From contig NZ_CANMTQ010000008.1 in the NCBI RefSeq assembly GCF_947500835.1, positions 173,553 through 237,552 of the forward strand: a DNA stretch of 64,000 bases, given 5' to 3'. The position numbers were made by a program, and so were the translations under genes. The notes beneath the pieces are model-generated. The model was not told the DNA's origin and ran no database searches. It saw only the letters and a program-made list of their open reading frames with translations. Numbering within the stretch: the stretch's first letter is position 1; each line of letters starts with the position of its first letter. Of this stretch, positions 35,984-45,592 are shown in pieces. This DNA comes from an uncultured Halomonas sp. (GTDB lineage: Bacteria; Pseudomonadota; Gammaproteobacteria; Pseudomonadales; Halomonadaceae).

Positions 35984-36761
35984 AATTGTAATGTTATGTT
36001 CTTACAGTGCGTCGTCTTTTTACGTTTATAATGGAATAAAAGACGATATTGATATAGAGCTAGTTATTTTTGAAAAGCCCCATAGCTCAGTTGATAAAAT
36101 TAATAAAAAAATAAAATTAACTAAAAATAGAATCAAGAGGCTAGGGGTTAGTACAGTTTTTGGTCAAGTGTTATTTAAAATATTTGAAAATTTTTATATT
36201 AAAAAAACAAGTGAAAGAATAATTCTCGATACAAAAAAGAAATATCAGCTTGATGATGCTGTTCCGCATATAGAAAATAAAAAAAATGTTGGAAGTGTAA
36301 AGGATATTAAGATAATAAATTACATTGAAGAAATTAGACCAGACGCTGTTCTTGTCAACGGTACAGGTATACTCCCCCCTCTAGTGATAGATGGCATAAA
36401 ATGTCCAATTATCAATACTCATGTAGGTATTACCCCTAAATACCGAGGTTCTCACGGAGGGTACTGGGCTTTAGCCAATGGCGACGACGAAAATTTTGGT
36501 GTCACTGTTCATTTGATAGATCAAGGTATCGATACAGGAGGTATTTTGTATCAAGCGAGGGGGGAAGTATCAAGAGACAATACGTTTACTACATATCCAT
36601 TACATCAAATAGGAATGGCTATACCATTGATTAAAAAAGCTCTTCATGATGCTATGAACAATTGTATAGAAATTAAGGATAATAATTTAAATTCTTTGAT
36701 TTGGTCACACCCAACATTGTTTGAATATATTTCAAATTGGAAAACAAAGGGCGTTAAGTAA
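35964..36761 (+). CDS. Sugar formyltransferase (methionyl-tRNA formyltransferase fold)
   Basis: 265 aa. The N10-formyl-tetrahydrofolate transferase N-H-D triad is visible: Asn in AVLVNGTGILP, His in INTHVGITPKYRGS, Asp in LIDQGIDTGGILY. Too short for, and lacking the C-terminal domain of, tRNA formyltransferase; the position in a polysaccharide locus points to an N-formylated amino sugar, as with WbkC/VioF-type enzymes. ATG at 35964 has GAAGG eight bases upstream and overlaps the deacetylase gene by 20 bases. Acceptor sugar unknown. Confidence 0.83.
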   Translation: MEKKRPKIVMLCSYSASSFYVYNGIKDDIDIELVIFEKPHSSVDKINKKIKLTKNRIKRLGVSTVFGQVLFKIFENFYIKKTSERIILDTKKKYQLDDAVPHIENKKNVGSVKDIKIINYIEEIRPDAVLVNGTGILPPLVIDGIKCPIINTHVGITPKYRGSHGGYWALANGDDENFGVTVHLIDQGIDTGGILYQARGEVSRDNTFTTYPLHQIGMAIPLIKKALHDAMNNCIEIKDNNLNSLIWSHPTLFEYISNWKTKGVK

Positions 36762-36852
36762 GATTGTATATAAGTATCTTGCTAGCTAGTGTTTTCTTAT
36801 AAAAAAGTAAATAAAATAATATTATAATTTAACTTATTTGCAGGTAAAACTA

Positions 36853-37830
36853 ATGAAAAAACGTATTTTGGTCACTGGCGGTGCAGGGTTTTTAGGATCT
36901 CATCTATGTGAAAAGCTTTTAGAATCTGGGCATGATGTGATCTGTGTAGACAATCTCTTTACAGGAAGAAAAGAAAATATCGCACATTTATTAAACAATC
37001 CATATTTTGAGTTTATGCGTCATGATATAACTTTTCCTCTTTTTGTTGAAGTAGACCAGATTTATAATCTTGCATGTCCTGCAAGTCCTACTCACTATCA
37101 ATTTGATCCTGTACAGACAACCAAGACTAGTGTTCATGGCGCTATCAATATGCTAGGTCTTGCTAAAAGAACCAAAGCAAGGATATTGCAGGCGTCTACG
37201 AGTGAGGTCTATGGTGATCCAGAAATACATCCTCAGCCCGAAACATATTGGGGGAAAGTAAATCCTGTTGGTGTGAGAAGCTGTTACGATGAGGGAAAAC
37301 GATGTGCTGAAACCTTATTTTCGGATTATCATCGTCAGCATAATGTTGATATAAGGATAGCTCGTATTTTTAATACTTATGGCCCAAGAATGGACCCCGG
37401 TGACGGGCGAGTGGTCAGTAACTTTATTGTGCAAGCACTACAGAATAAGAAAATCACTATTTACGGTGACGGTAGCCAGACACGTAGTTTTTGCTATGTA
37501 GACGATTTAATTGAGGGCTTGATACGATTGATGAATTCAGATGGTTATAAAGGTCCAATTAATCTTGGCAACTGTGGTGAATTTACTATGCGTGAGTTAG
37601 CTGAAAAAGTCGTTTTTCTCACTGAAAGTAGCAGTGAGCTTGCTTTTTTACCACTGCCACTTGATGATCCAAGGCAGCGCCGACCTGATATTACTAAAGC
37701 AAGGCGTGAATTATCATGGGAGCCTTCTATCAATTTAAATAAAGGACTTAAATATACGGTCGAATACTTTATGAAATTTTTTACAAATATAGATGTAGAA
37801 TCATATTCTGAAAAAAGAAAAGCTGGTTGA
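36853..37830 (+). CDS. UDP-glucuronate decarboxylase (UDP-xylose synthase)
   Basis: 325 aa short-chain dehydrogenase/reductase. NAD loop [16 protein letters not shown], the UXS-typical [21 protein letters not shown], catalytic STSEVYGDP and YDEGKRCAE (Y-x3-K), and [10 protein letters not shown]. These blocks match soluble UXS enzymes, which convert UDP-glucuronate to UDP-xylose with retained NAD. UDP-glucose dehydrogenase, the source of substrate, is not evident in the window. ATG at 36853 was preferred to GTG/ATG-like codons upstream because it gives the exact Rossmann start. Confidence 0.9.
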   Translation: MKKRILVTGGAGFLGSHLCEKLLESGHDVICVDNLFTGRKENIAHLLNNPYFEFMRHDITFPLFVEVDQIYNLACPASPTHYQFDPVQTTKTSVHGAINMLGLAKRTKARILQASTSEVYGDPEIHPQPETYWGKVNPVGVRSCYDEGKRCAETLFSDYHRQHNVDIRIARIFNTYGPRMDPGDGRVVSNFIVQALQNKKITIYGDGSQTRSFCYVDDLIEGLIRLMNSDGYKGPINLGNCGEFTMRELAEKVVFLTESSSELAFLPLPLDDPRQRRPDITKARRELSWEPSINLNKGLKYTVEYFMKFFTNIDVESYSEKRKAG

Positions 37831-38094
37831 ATTGCAGGGATTTAGGTGCAGTGCGTAGATTATTATTTTTCGGTAATAGTAGTTGCGCGAATACTAGCGC
37901 TACTTCAATTGTTTCTTGCAACTTGCCAGACAAGGCAATGCTTTTAAAGTATACATTAGCTTCTATTTTTTAATCTAGTGCTATCAATTATAGTGATCCG
38001 GAAGTATTCTACTAGCGATAAGTGGATGTAATTTCCAGGGACAAATATAAAAGACAATAATGGCTCAATATCTTTGTTGTTAAGGGAACTGGTG

Positions 38095-39126
38095 ATGCCT
38101 AACGTATTTGCTGTGATATTAACTTATAACAGGAAAGATTTATTAGAACGCTGTCTAAAGGCGGTCTATTCTCAAACACGTTCTTGCCAAGGTGTAATCG
38201 TTGTTGACAATGCGAGTAACGACGGTACTGAGGACGTATTAGCCAAAACTGAATATCCTAATCTTAATGTGTATATACTATCGCATAATATTGGAGCCTC
38301 CGGTGGATTCAATGTAGGTTTTCGTTTTGCGTACAAGCACGGAGCAGACCTTATATGGGTTATGGATGACGATGTTATTCCAGAAAAGGATGCATTGAGA
38401 AATCTATTAAAAGCAAGAGATAAATTAGATGATAAGGGTATTGACTATGCATACTTGCTATCCTCTGCTTTTACAGAAAATGGTTACGTTACAAATACCC
38501 CTGGTCTGAGTTCCAAAAAGAATAGTATTGGTTATTTAGATTGGCCTGAAACAATTGAATACGGTATGGTGCCGATTTGGCGAGCCACGTTTGTTTCAAT
38601 TCTTTTACCACGGTCTACTTTAACGGAACATGGTTTGCCTATCGCTTCAATGTTCATATGGGGTGAAGATTCAGAGTATACATTAAGAGTTACAAGAGAT
38701 GTCCCGGGTTTCTTAGTTGGCAATAGTAAAGTTCTTCATCTTCGACAAGAAAATGGACCAATCAGTATTCTCTCAGAAAAAAATCCAGGACGCATGAAAT
38801 ATCATAAATATTTTATGCGGAATAAGATTTTTATTTCACGAAAATATAGTCTTCACTATCGACAATTAGTTTCGGATATTTATGGAGTGGTGAGGCTTTT
38901 CTTTAAATTGCTAGTGCGAAAAGATTTTAATAAGGCGGTAGTCGTTTTAAAAGGACTAATCGGAGGTATTTTCTTCTCACCAGAATCCGAGTCAGCAGAC
39001 GCACCAGTAGATAATCTTGGTGTAAATATTCGCTTGTTTGAAATTGGTACTAAAAGTAAAAAAGATAAACAACATTCTATGCTTTGCAGTAGTACAGTGA
39101 TGATTAGTAATAGTAGCCAGCATTAA
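38095..39126 (+). CDS. Family 2 glycosyltransferase (GlfT2/rhamnosyltransferase-like)
   Basis: 343 aa GT2. VFAVILTYNRKDLLERCLKAVYSQ start, IVVDNASNDGT, NIGASGGFNVGFRFAYKHGADLIWVMDDDV (metal site D-D-D), and catalytic region FIWGEDSEYTLRV. The N-terminal part is like galactofuranosyl- and rhamnosyltransferases. ATG at 38095 has AAGGGA seven bases upstream. It follows a 264-base gap containing no gene. Confidence 0.9.
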   Translation: MPNVFAVILTYNRKDLLERCLKAVYSQTRSCQGVIVVDNASNDGTEDVLAKTEYPNLNVYILSHNIGASGGFNVGFRFAYKHGADLIWVMDDDVIPEKDALRNLLKARDKLDDKGIDYAYLLSSAFTENGYVTNTPGLSSKKNSIGYLDWPETIEYGMVPIWRATFVSILLPRSTLTEHGLPIASMFIWGEDSEYTLRVTRDVPGFLVGNSKVLHLRQENGPISILSEKNPGRMKYHKYFMRNKIFISRKYSLHYRQLVSDIYGVVRLFFKLLVRKDFNKAVVVLKGLIGGIFFSPESESADAPVDNLGVNIRLFEIGTKSKKDKQHSMLCSSTVMISNSSQH

Positions 39127-39376
39127 AACTAAAATAGATTAAAATTTTGACCCTTCAGTTGAGTTATAAGTTTGAGTTTAAAAACATCTATAATACTTTT
39201 TAGCTAGACAAGATAATAGCCAAAATGGTAGGCCAGTTTCCTTGATATGGTGTTGAACAATAGTGATAACAAGCTTGACTTGTGAAACACTACCAAGCAA
39301 TACCGAAGATTCTGTTAGCTATCTGTATTAGAACGCAATCCTCACTATGGAGATTGTCAAGCCAAAGGAGAAGTAT

Positions 39377-41443
39377 ATGGGTATGGAGTATCGCCCCGAA
39401 GTAGACGGCTTACGAGCGGTTGCTGTTATTCCAGTAATCCTTTTTCACGCTGGTTTTGACTTTTTTAGTGGTGGCTATGTTGGTGTTGATATTTTTTTCG
39501 TAGTTAGTGGTTATCTCATTACTAATATCATTTATAACGAAATTCAGAACGATGAATTTTCTATTATTAAGTTTTACGAAAGACGAGCCCGTAGAATTCT
39601 TCCTGCGCTTTTTTTCGTAAGTTTAATATCTATAGTTTTAGCATGGATGTGGATGCTACCAAAAGAGTTTGAAGAATTCAGTAAGAGCCTGATAGCTGTA
39701 AACTTGTTCGTTTCCAATGTGTATTTTGCTACTGACATGGGGTACTTCGCTGGCGCAGCAGAGATGAAGCCCTTCTTGCATACATGGAGCCTAGCAGTTG
39801 AAGAGCAATTTTATTTATTTTTTCCATTAGCGATGCTAGTGCTTGGTGCTCTTAAAAAACGCTATTTGCTTTTTTTTGTTTTTTTAGCGTTTATTACTAG
39901 CCTGACTATAGCAGAGTGGGCATCTACGCGTTACGAGTCTTATAACTTTTATTTGCTGCCATCACGTGTTTGGGAGCTAATGGCTGGATCAATTATAGCA
40001 ATTTTCTTTTATAAAAGAGAGTTTAAGTCTTCAAAAGTTATCTGCAACATTGGTGCTTCATCCGGACTGATATTAATTTCTTACTCAATTGTCAGTTTTG
40101 ATGAAGATACACCATTTCCTGGCCTTTGGGCTTTATTACCCGTTCTAGGTGCTTCTTTAGTAATCTTGTTCGCGAGAGTAGATAATTTAGTAGGAAGACT
40201 TCTTAGTTTTAAGCCCATCGTAGTAATAGGATTAATTAGCTACAGTGCTTATCTATGGCATCAACCTATTTTCGTTTTTGCTAGAGAAAGAAGTTTAGAT
40301 AACTTATCAAATGCCGATTTTCTCCTGTTAAGCCTACTTTCTTTATTTTTAGCTTACTTCTCTTGGAAGTTCGTAGAGCAGCCGTTTCGAAATAAACGCA
40401 GATTTACACGCCCCCAAATTTTTTCGGGAGCATTTGTAATGTCTATTTTAATGCTCGGATTTGGAGCTTATGGTATTTATTCTAAAGGAATGCCCGGACG
40501 TTTAGATACTGCAGTTGCACAAATAGCCAATGTTCGAAATGATCGACATCTACAATCAGAAGGATGTCAATCAACTCCAAGTCAAACTATTTCCATCGAA
40601 GATAGCTGCGAATATAATGAAAATTATTCTGAAAAGATGGTTGTATGGGGCGATAGTCAAGCTACACCACTGGTAGGCCCGGTTGCAAAGAAGGCGAGAA
40701 GTTTAAACATGGGTGTGAAACAGTTTGTTTACACAAACTGTTTGCCAATAGCTGGTTATAGTCGTAGTGACCGGCCTGAATGTGGAAGGTTTAACAACGC
40801 TGTATTAGACACAATTGTAAGTAATAAGAATATAAAAATGGTTTTTATGTTAGGCCGTTATCCTTTGCAGTTCGAAGGTAAATCCTTCAATAATCAAGAA
40901 GGCGGAGCCGAAGAAAAGCATAGAGTTTATGCAGTTCCCATTGAAGGTGTAAAAAGTAAAGAATATATCTACTCAGAAGATAGAGTTGAGGTTGTAGGAG
41001 AGTTAATCCAGGAAACAGTAAATACCCTTGTAAATAATAATGTAAAAGTAGTGCTCATATATCCAGTTCCCGAGGTTGGTTGGGACGTGCCATCGTTACT
41101 TGCCAAAGAAAAAATGTATGGTATTGAACGAGAGAGAATGCTTTCTACCAGTCATGAGGTTTTTAAAGAACGTACGGAATCGTCATATCAACAACTTGAT
41201 ATGATTCAGGATCACGAAAATTTATTGAGAGTAAAACCTGAATTATTACTTTGCGATACTCAACTGCCTAATCGCTGCATTACGCAAATAGAGAATAAGA
41301 TTCTATACTATGATAGTAATCATCTTAGTCGATATGGTGCCACTATGTTAATTGATCATATTTTTTCAGAGATAAAGAAAAGGGGCTGGATGGACAATAA
41401 GGAATTAGTAGTAGAAAACTTTATCGACGTTAATAGCTTATGA
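39377..41443 (+). CDS. OafA/YrhL-type acyltransferase with C-terminal SGNH domain
   Basis: 688 aa inner-membrane O-acyltransferase, probably O-acetylating the polysaccharide in the periplasm. N-terminal acyltransferase-3 domain of about ten helices (YRPEVDGLRAVAVIPVILFHAG, FVVSGYLITNII, HTWSLAVEEQFYLFFP). The C-terminal half is an SGNH hydrolase-like domain with Ser in VVWGDSQAT and the Asp-His pair in YYDSNHLSRYGA. ATG at 39377 has AAAGGAG six bases upstream; an ATG at 39347 also lies in frame. Isolated by gene-free gaps of 250 and 113 bases. Confidence 0.92.
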   Translation: MGMEYRPEVDGLRAVAVIPVILFHAGFDFFSGGYVGVDIFFVVSGYLITNIIYNEIQNDEFSIIKFYERRARRILPALFFVSLISIVLAWMWMLPKEFEEFSKSLIAVNLFVSNVYFATDMGYFAGAAEMKPFLHTWSLAVEEQFYLFFPLAMLVLGALKKRYLLFFVFLAFITSLTIAEWASTRYESYNFYLLPSRVWELMAGSIIAIFFYKREFKSSKVICNIGASSGLILISYSIVSFDEDTPFPGLWALLPVLGASLVILFARVDNLVGRLLSFKPIVVIGLISYSAYLWHQPIFVFARERSLDNLSNADFLLLSLLSLFLAYFSWKFVEQPFRNKRRFTRPQIFSGAFVMSILMLGFGAYGIYSKGMPGRLDTAVAQIANVRNDRHLQSEGCQSTPSQTISIEDSCEYNENYSEKMVVWGDSQATPLVGPVAKKARSLNMGVKQFVYTNCLPIAGYSRSDRPECGRFNNAVLDTIVSNKNIKMVFMLGRYPLQFEGKSFNNQEGGAEEKHRVYAVPIEGVKSKEYIYSEDRVEVVGELIQETVNTLVNNNVKVVLIYPVPEVGWDVPSLLAKEKMYGIERERMLSTSHEVFKERTESSYQQLDMIQDHENLLRVKPELLLCDTQLPNRCITQIENKILYYDSNHLSRYGATMLIDHIFSEIKKRGWMDNKELVVENFIDVNSL

Positions 41444-41556
41444 CATTATAAGCATGCTTAAAATATAAATTAACTGCGGTCAAATGTTAATGTCTGATAA
41501 AATATAAAGTTATTTTCTTCATTTTGGGTTTTAATATCTGATTACAGAAGGGTTTT

Positions 41557-42600
41557 ATGAAAATACTTATACTGGGCAACATGGGCTATATAGGGCCAAC
41601 GGTTGTTCGCGAACTTGCATACCAGCATCCAGAGGCGATACTTCATGGGTATGACAACGCTTATTTTGCTCATTGTTTAACGGGTTCTCAGTATTTTCCA
41701 GAACGTCATCTTGAAAAGCAGTTCTTTGGAGATATTCGGAATATATCTCCGGATATGCTCAGAGGTTATACCGCTGTCGTACAGTTGGCTGCAGTATCCA
41801 ATGATCCGATGGGCAGCCAGTTTTCAGCGGTTACTAAAGAGATCAATCAGGACGCGACTGTTTCAATTGCAAAATATGCCGCTCAAGCAGGCGTCCAGAA
41901 TTTCGTATTTGCTTCTAGCTGTAGTGTTTATGGTATTGCTAGTGGCGCTCCCAGGAATGAAGGAGATCCGGTTTCACCGGTGACTGATTACGCCAAGTCT
42001 AAGATAGGAGCGGAGGATGCATTAGCTGCCATCGATGGCGAGATGATAATCACTAATCTGCGCTTTGCAACAGCATGTGGTATGTCAGATCGTTTGCGTC
42101 TGGATTTGGTTCTCAACGACTTTGTCGCCTGTGCGCTAAGTCAAAAAAGAATCACGGTACTCAGCGATGGAACCCCTTGGAGGCCTTTGATTGATGTCGC
42201 GGACATGGCAAGAGCTATTGATTGGGCAGTACAGCGCAAGGCTAACTGCGGAGGAAGAATTCTTAATATCAATACCGGATCCAATGAACGCAACCATCAA
42301 GTGTGCGATCTAGCGGCTGCAGTAGCTGATGCGGTGCCTGGTACTACAGTGAGTATTAATACTGAAGCCGCTGTAGACAGCCGTTCTTATCAAGTTGATT
42401 TTAACCTTTTTGCCAAACTAGCTCCTGACCATCAACCTAATATGTCGCTGTCAGATTCGATAAATGGCTTGATAGAAGGATTGCATCGCATGCAATTTTC
42501 AGATGTTAAATTTCGTGCTTCGCCATTGATGCGTTTGCGAGTGCTTCAAGATCATATTGAGTCAGGCGATTTATCTAAAACACTAAAATGGCTGCATTAA
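41557..42600 (+). CDS. NAD-dependent epimerase/dehydratase (extended SDR)
   Basis: 347 aa sugar-nucleotide SDR. Start MKILILGNMGYIGPTVV (variant GxxGxxG loop), then VVQLAAVSNDPMG, FASSCSVYG (Ser), YAKSKIGAED (Y-x3-K). First gene of a cassette with a glucose-1-phosphate cytidylyltransferase, a COG4091-like oxidoreductase and an RmlC-like epimerase, so its substrate is probably a CDP- or dTDP-hexose. Not a typical CDP-glucose 4,6-dehydratase; the reaction cannot be named. Confidence 0.82.
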   Translation: MKILILGNMGYIGPTVVRELAYQHPEAILHGYDNAYFAHCLTGSQYFPERHLEKQFFGDIRNISPDMLRGYTAVVQLAAVSNDPMGSQFSAVTKEINQDATVSIAKYAAQAGVQNFVFASSCSVYGIASGAPRNEGDPVSPVTDYAKSKIGAEDALAAIDGEMIITNLRFATACGMSDRLRLDLVLNDFVACALSQKRITVLSDGTPWRPLIDVADMARAIDWAVQRKANCGGRILNINTGSNERNHQVCDLAAAVADAVPGTTVSINTEAAVDSRSYQVDFNLFAKLAPDHQPNMSLSDSINGLIEGLHRMQFSDVKFRASPLMRLRVLQDHIESGDLSKTLKWLH

Positions 42601-42678
42601 AACTATAAAATAATACACGCAATTCTTTATAACAGTGTTTTATTCAATGTTGTGTATAGATATTAGGGATATATAGAT

Positions 42679-43455
42679 ATGAAAGTCGTAATATTGGCTG
42701 GTGGTTATGGTACGCGATTAAGCGAGGAAACCTCGATCCGTCCAAAGCCTATGGTCGAAGTTGGGGGGCGTCCAATTTTATGGCATATTATGAAATTATA
42801 TGCTTATTATGGTTTTAAGGATTTTGTCATATTAGGTGGTTATAAGGTTGATTACATTCGCAATTATTTTCTTAATTACAGAGGGAAGCAAACAGATTAC
42901 ACCATTGATCTCAAGACTGGAAAGATTGAGTGGCTCCAAGGTATAAACGAGGATTGGACCGTAACTGTTCTTGATACAGGAATTGACTCTTTGACCGGAG
43001 GGCGTATCAAGAAAGCAAAATCGATTTTATCAGACGGACCATTTTTACTAACTTATGGCGACGGTGTCAGCAATGTAGATATCAATGCATTGGTAACTGA
43101 ACACAAGGCATCTGATAACTGGTGTACCCTTACTGCCGTTACTCAGCCAGGACGATATGGCGCATTACGTTTGAATGAAGAGAAAAACGAAGTCATGGCT
43201 TTTCGGGAGAAGGGTGCAGTGGATGGTGGTTTGATCAATGGTGGTTTTTTCGTTTGTGAGCCAGAGGTTTTGGACTTGATCGATAACGAGCAGACTACTT
43301 GGGAAAACGAACCCATGGAGCGGATGATTGAGCTCAATAAGCTGGGATACTATCATCATCAAGGTTACTGGCAAAGTATGGATTCACTTCGCGACAAGAT
43401 GGTGCTTGAGGCTGCATGGGCAAACAATCCGCCGTGGAAGCTTTGGGAAAGTTGA
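42679..43455 (+). CDS. rfbF: Glucose-1-phosphate cytidylyltransferase
   Basis: Makes CDP-glucose from CTP and glucose-1-phosphate. 258 aa, the usual RfbF length. Signature VVILAGGYGTRLSEETSIRPKPMVEVGGRPILWHIMKLY, plus GYKVDYIRNYF, LLTYGDGVSNVD (metal Asp) and the family C-terminus YYHHQGYWQSMDSLRDK. Lies 78 bases after the epimerase gene. CDP-glucose is the entry to 3,6-dideoxy and branched CDP-sugars. Confidence 0.93.
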   Translation: MKVVILAGGYGTRLSEETSIRPKPMVEVGGRPILWHIMKLYAYYGFKDFVILGGYKVDYIRNYFLNYRGKQTDYTIDLKTGKIEWLQGINEDWTVTVLDTGIDSLTGGRIKKAKSILSDGPFLLTYGDGVSNVDINALVTEHKASDNWCTLTAVTQPGRYGALRLNEEKNEVMAFREKGAVDGGLINGGFFVCEPEVLDLIDNEQTTWENEPMERMIELNKLGYYHHQGYWQSMDSLRDKMVLEAAWANNPPWKLWES

Positions 43456-43544
43456 GTTAAATCTTATTTATATATAAAGTTAGTCGTGATATGGTTTTTC
43501 TATAATTAAGAAACTCACTTTACTTACTGTACATGAAATTCTCT

Positions 43545-43616
43545 AAGGAGGTCGCGAGAATGGGATAACAGCTTGTCCCATCCTTTTATAATGGATCGCC
43601 TCGCGAAGTGAAAATG
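43545..43616 (+). promoter_or_regulatory. Perfect Shine-Dalgarno separated from its start codon by a hairpin
   Basis: AAGGAGG (43545-43551) is followed at once by TCGCGAG (43552-43558), which pairs with CTCGCGA (43600-43606). Inside lie ATGGGA (43560-43565) with TCCCAT (43576-43581), and an alternative ATCC/GGAT pair. If the outer stem forms, the Shine-Dalgarno lies 7 bases from the ATG at 43614. Read linearly, the Shine-Dalgarno would instead serve the mini-frame ATG-GGA-TAA at 43560-43568. Confidence 0.6.
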
Positions 43617-44927
43617 ATTATTGTTGATAATGCGCTAGCCAAGAGAGAAGCTGATAACAATCCTATACGTGTAGGTCTGATAGGCGCAGGTTTTCAAGGC
43701 AGTGGTATCGGGTTACAGATATTAACTGCAACGCCTGGAATGCGTCTTTGTGCTGTTGCAAATCGGAATATTAATTCTGCTATCGATGTTTATAGTCAAG
43801 TTAGTATTCAGCCAGTTTGTTGTGAGACACATGCAGAGTTAGAAAAAGCAATATCAGAAGGGCGCCCCGCTGTCACAGAAGATGCTATTGCCCTAGCGAC
43901 TATCGATGGGATAGATGCAATCATCGAGGTAACTGGTTCTATAGAGTTTGCTGCCCAAGCTATTCTCGCGGCAATAGAAAATGGTAAACACGTTATTCAG
44001 ATGAATGCGGAACTTGACGGTACCATTGGCCCGATACTAAAGATAAAAGCTGATCGGGCAGGAGTGGTCTATAGCTTCTCTGATGGAGATCAGCCAGGTG
44101 TTCAAATGAATCTCTATCGATTCGTTCAAGGGTTAGGAGTAACTCCGGTTCTTTGCGGTAACATAAAAGGACTCCATGATCCCTATCGGAATCCTACTAC
44201 ACAAGAAAGTTTTGCTAAACGATGGGGACAGAAGCCTGCAATGGTGGCCTCTTTCGCTGACGGTACAAAGATATCTTTTGAGCAAGCCATCGTCGCTAAT
44301 GGTACTGGAATGAAAGTAGCTCGTAGAGGCATGCTGGGTCCTGACTTTTCTGGTGGAGACCCTTCTGCTCCTCAAGTGCCTATCGAAGAGACTGTTTCTG
44401 CCTTCGAGCCTTATCTCGATTCAGTAACTCCAGGTATAGTAGATTATGTTGTTGGTGCTCGACCTGGCCCAGGCGTTTTTGTAGTAGGGAGACATGAGCA
44501 TGCTAGGCAGCAACATTATCTTGAGCTCTATAAGCTAGGAAAAGGGCCATATTATTGTTTCTATACTCCATATCATCTTTGTCACTTTGAAGTGCCTACC
44601 TCAGTCGCTCGAGCCGTACTTTTTAATGATCCAGTTCTTGCACCAGCTGGAGGCCCTACAGTTGGTGTGATTGCAGTCGCAAAAAAGAGCCTTTCCGAAG
44701 GAGAGGAAGTTAGAGAGTTCGGAGGATTCGAAGTTTACGGTGTTGCTGAGAATATAAATATTATACGCCAAGAAAATTTGCTTCCCATTGGTTTAGCAAT
44801 AGGCTGTACAATTGCACATCCAATCGAAAAAGACCAGCCACTTACATTCGATGATGTAGTCTTCCCACCGAGCCGGTTAGTCGATCGGTTGTACAATGAA
44901 CAAGAAAATTTCTTCATTAATAAGTAG
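43614..44927 (+). CDS. COG4091-like NAD(P)-dependent oxidoreductase with SAF domain
   Basis: About 437 aa. N-terminal Rossmann domain IRVGLIGAGFQGSGIGLQIL with a homoserine-dehydrogenase-like body (IDAIIEVTGSIEFAAQAILAAIENGKHVIQMN), and a C-terminal SAF-type domain (ILPIGLAIGCTIAHPIEKDQPLTFDDV is close to it). Such proteins accompany sugar-nucleotide genes in some surface polysaccharide clusters; the reaction is not established to my knowledge. Start at the ATG 43614 (GTG at 43608 also in frame) depends on the hairpin-bridged Shine-Dalgarno. The gene lies between rfbF and an RmlC-like epimerase. Confidence 0.8.
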   Translation: MIIVDNALAKREADNNPIRVGLIGAGFQGSGIGLQILTATPGMRLCAVANRNINSAIDVYSQVSIQPVCCETHAELEKAISEGRPAVTEDAIALATIDGIDAIIEVTGSIEFAAQAILAAIENGKHVIQMNAELDGTIGPILKIKADRAGVVYSFSDGDQPGVQMNLYRFVQGLGVTPVLCGNIKGLHDPYRNPTTQESFAKRWGQKPAMVASFADGTKISFEQAIVANGTGMKVARRGMLGPDFSGGDPSAPQVPIEETVSAFEPYLDSVTPGIVDYVVGARPGPGVFVVGRHEHARQQHYLELYKLGKGPYYCFYTPYHLCHFEVPTSVARAVLFNDPVLAPAGGPTVGVIAVAKKSLSEGEEVREFGGFEVYGVAENINIIRQENLLPIGLAIGCTIAHPIEKDQPLTFDDVVFPPSRLVDRLYNEQENFFINK

Positions 44928-44959
44928 AAATTTCGCAATAGTGAATAGTGGGGCAGATA

Positions 44960-45508
44960 ATGAAATTTAATCGTACTAAATTAAATGATGCTTGGCTCAT
45001 CGAGCTTGAGCCTCGAGGGGATGAACGCGGGTATTTTGCACGGACAATGTGCAGAGAAGAGTTCTCTCAGCATGGTCTTGCTTACGATTTTAAACAACAG
45101 AATGCCTCTTTTTCAACGCAGCGTGGTACCTTGCGCGGGTTGCATTATCAACGAAAACCTCATGCAGAAGCTAAATTGGTCCGATGTTTGAGAGGCGTTA
45201 TTGTAGACGTAATTGTCGATATTAGACAGGATTCTTCCACATACCTAAGGCATGAGTTATTTGAATTAAGTGATAGTAATCGCCATCAGTTATATGTTCC
45301 TCCAGGATTTGCTCATTCTTTTTTGACTTTGACCGATGATGCAGAAGTTAGCTATCTAGTATCAGAAAGTTATCATCCTGAGTCAGAAGATGGTTTACGC
45401 TATTGTGATGAAAGACTCGGTATTGAATGGCCAATAGAGGTAAAGGTTCTCTCTGATAAAGATGCCAGTTGGCCGTTACTGAGTGAGCGAGCTGAGCCGC
45501 TTTTTTAA
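44960..45508 (+). CDS. RmlC-like dTDP-4-dehydrorhamnose 3,5-epimerase family protein
   Basis: 182 aa cupin-fold sugar epimerase. Opening WLIELEPRGDERGYFARTMCREEF, then QQNASFSTQRGTLRGLHYQ with the catalytic His, LRGVIVDVIVDIRQ, and YVPPGFAHSFLTL. The rest of a dTDP-rhamnose set (rmlA, rmlB, rmlD) is absent, and the neighbour is rfbF, so the substrate may be a CDP-4-keto sugar. ATG at 44960 with GGGG upstream was chosen over GTG at 44948. Last plus-strand gene of the large operon; a bidirectional terminator follows. Confidence 0.87.
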   Translation: MKFNRTKLNDAWLIELEPRGDERGYFARTMCREEFSQHGLAYDFKQQNASFSTQRGTLRGLHYQRKPHAEAKLVRCLRGVIVDVIVDIRQDSSTYLRHELFELSDSNRHQLYVPPGFAHSFLTLTDDAEVSYLVSESYHPESEDGLRYCDERLGIEWPIEVKVLSDKDASWPLLSERAEPLF

Positions 45509-45522
45509 AGATTATTTTTAGT

Positions 45523-45560
45523 AAAAATCCGGATCATTCTAAGAGTGATCCGGATTTTTT
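45523..45560. terminator. Bidirectional intrinsic terminator
   Basis: AAAAATCCGGATCA (45523-45536) pairs with TGATCCGGATTTTT (45546-45559). A and T tracts on both sides make it work for the plus-strand operon and for the convergent tviB/wbpO transcript. Confidence 0.92.
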
Positions 45561-45592
45561 ATGTGATCTATCAGATTTTCCGTAATGATTTT

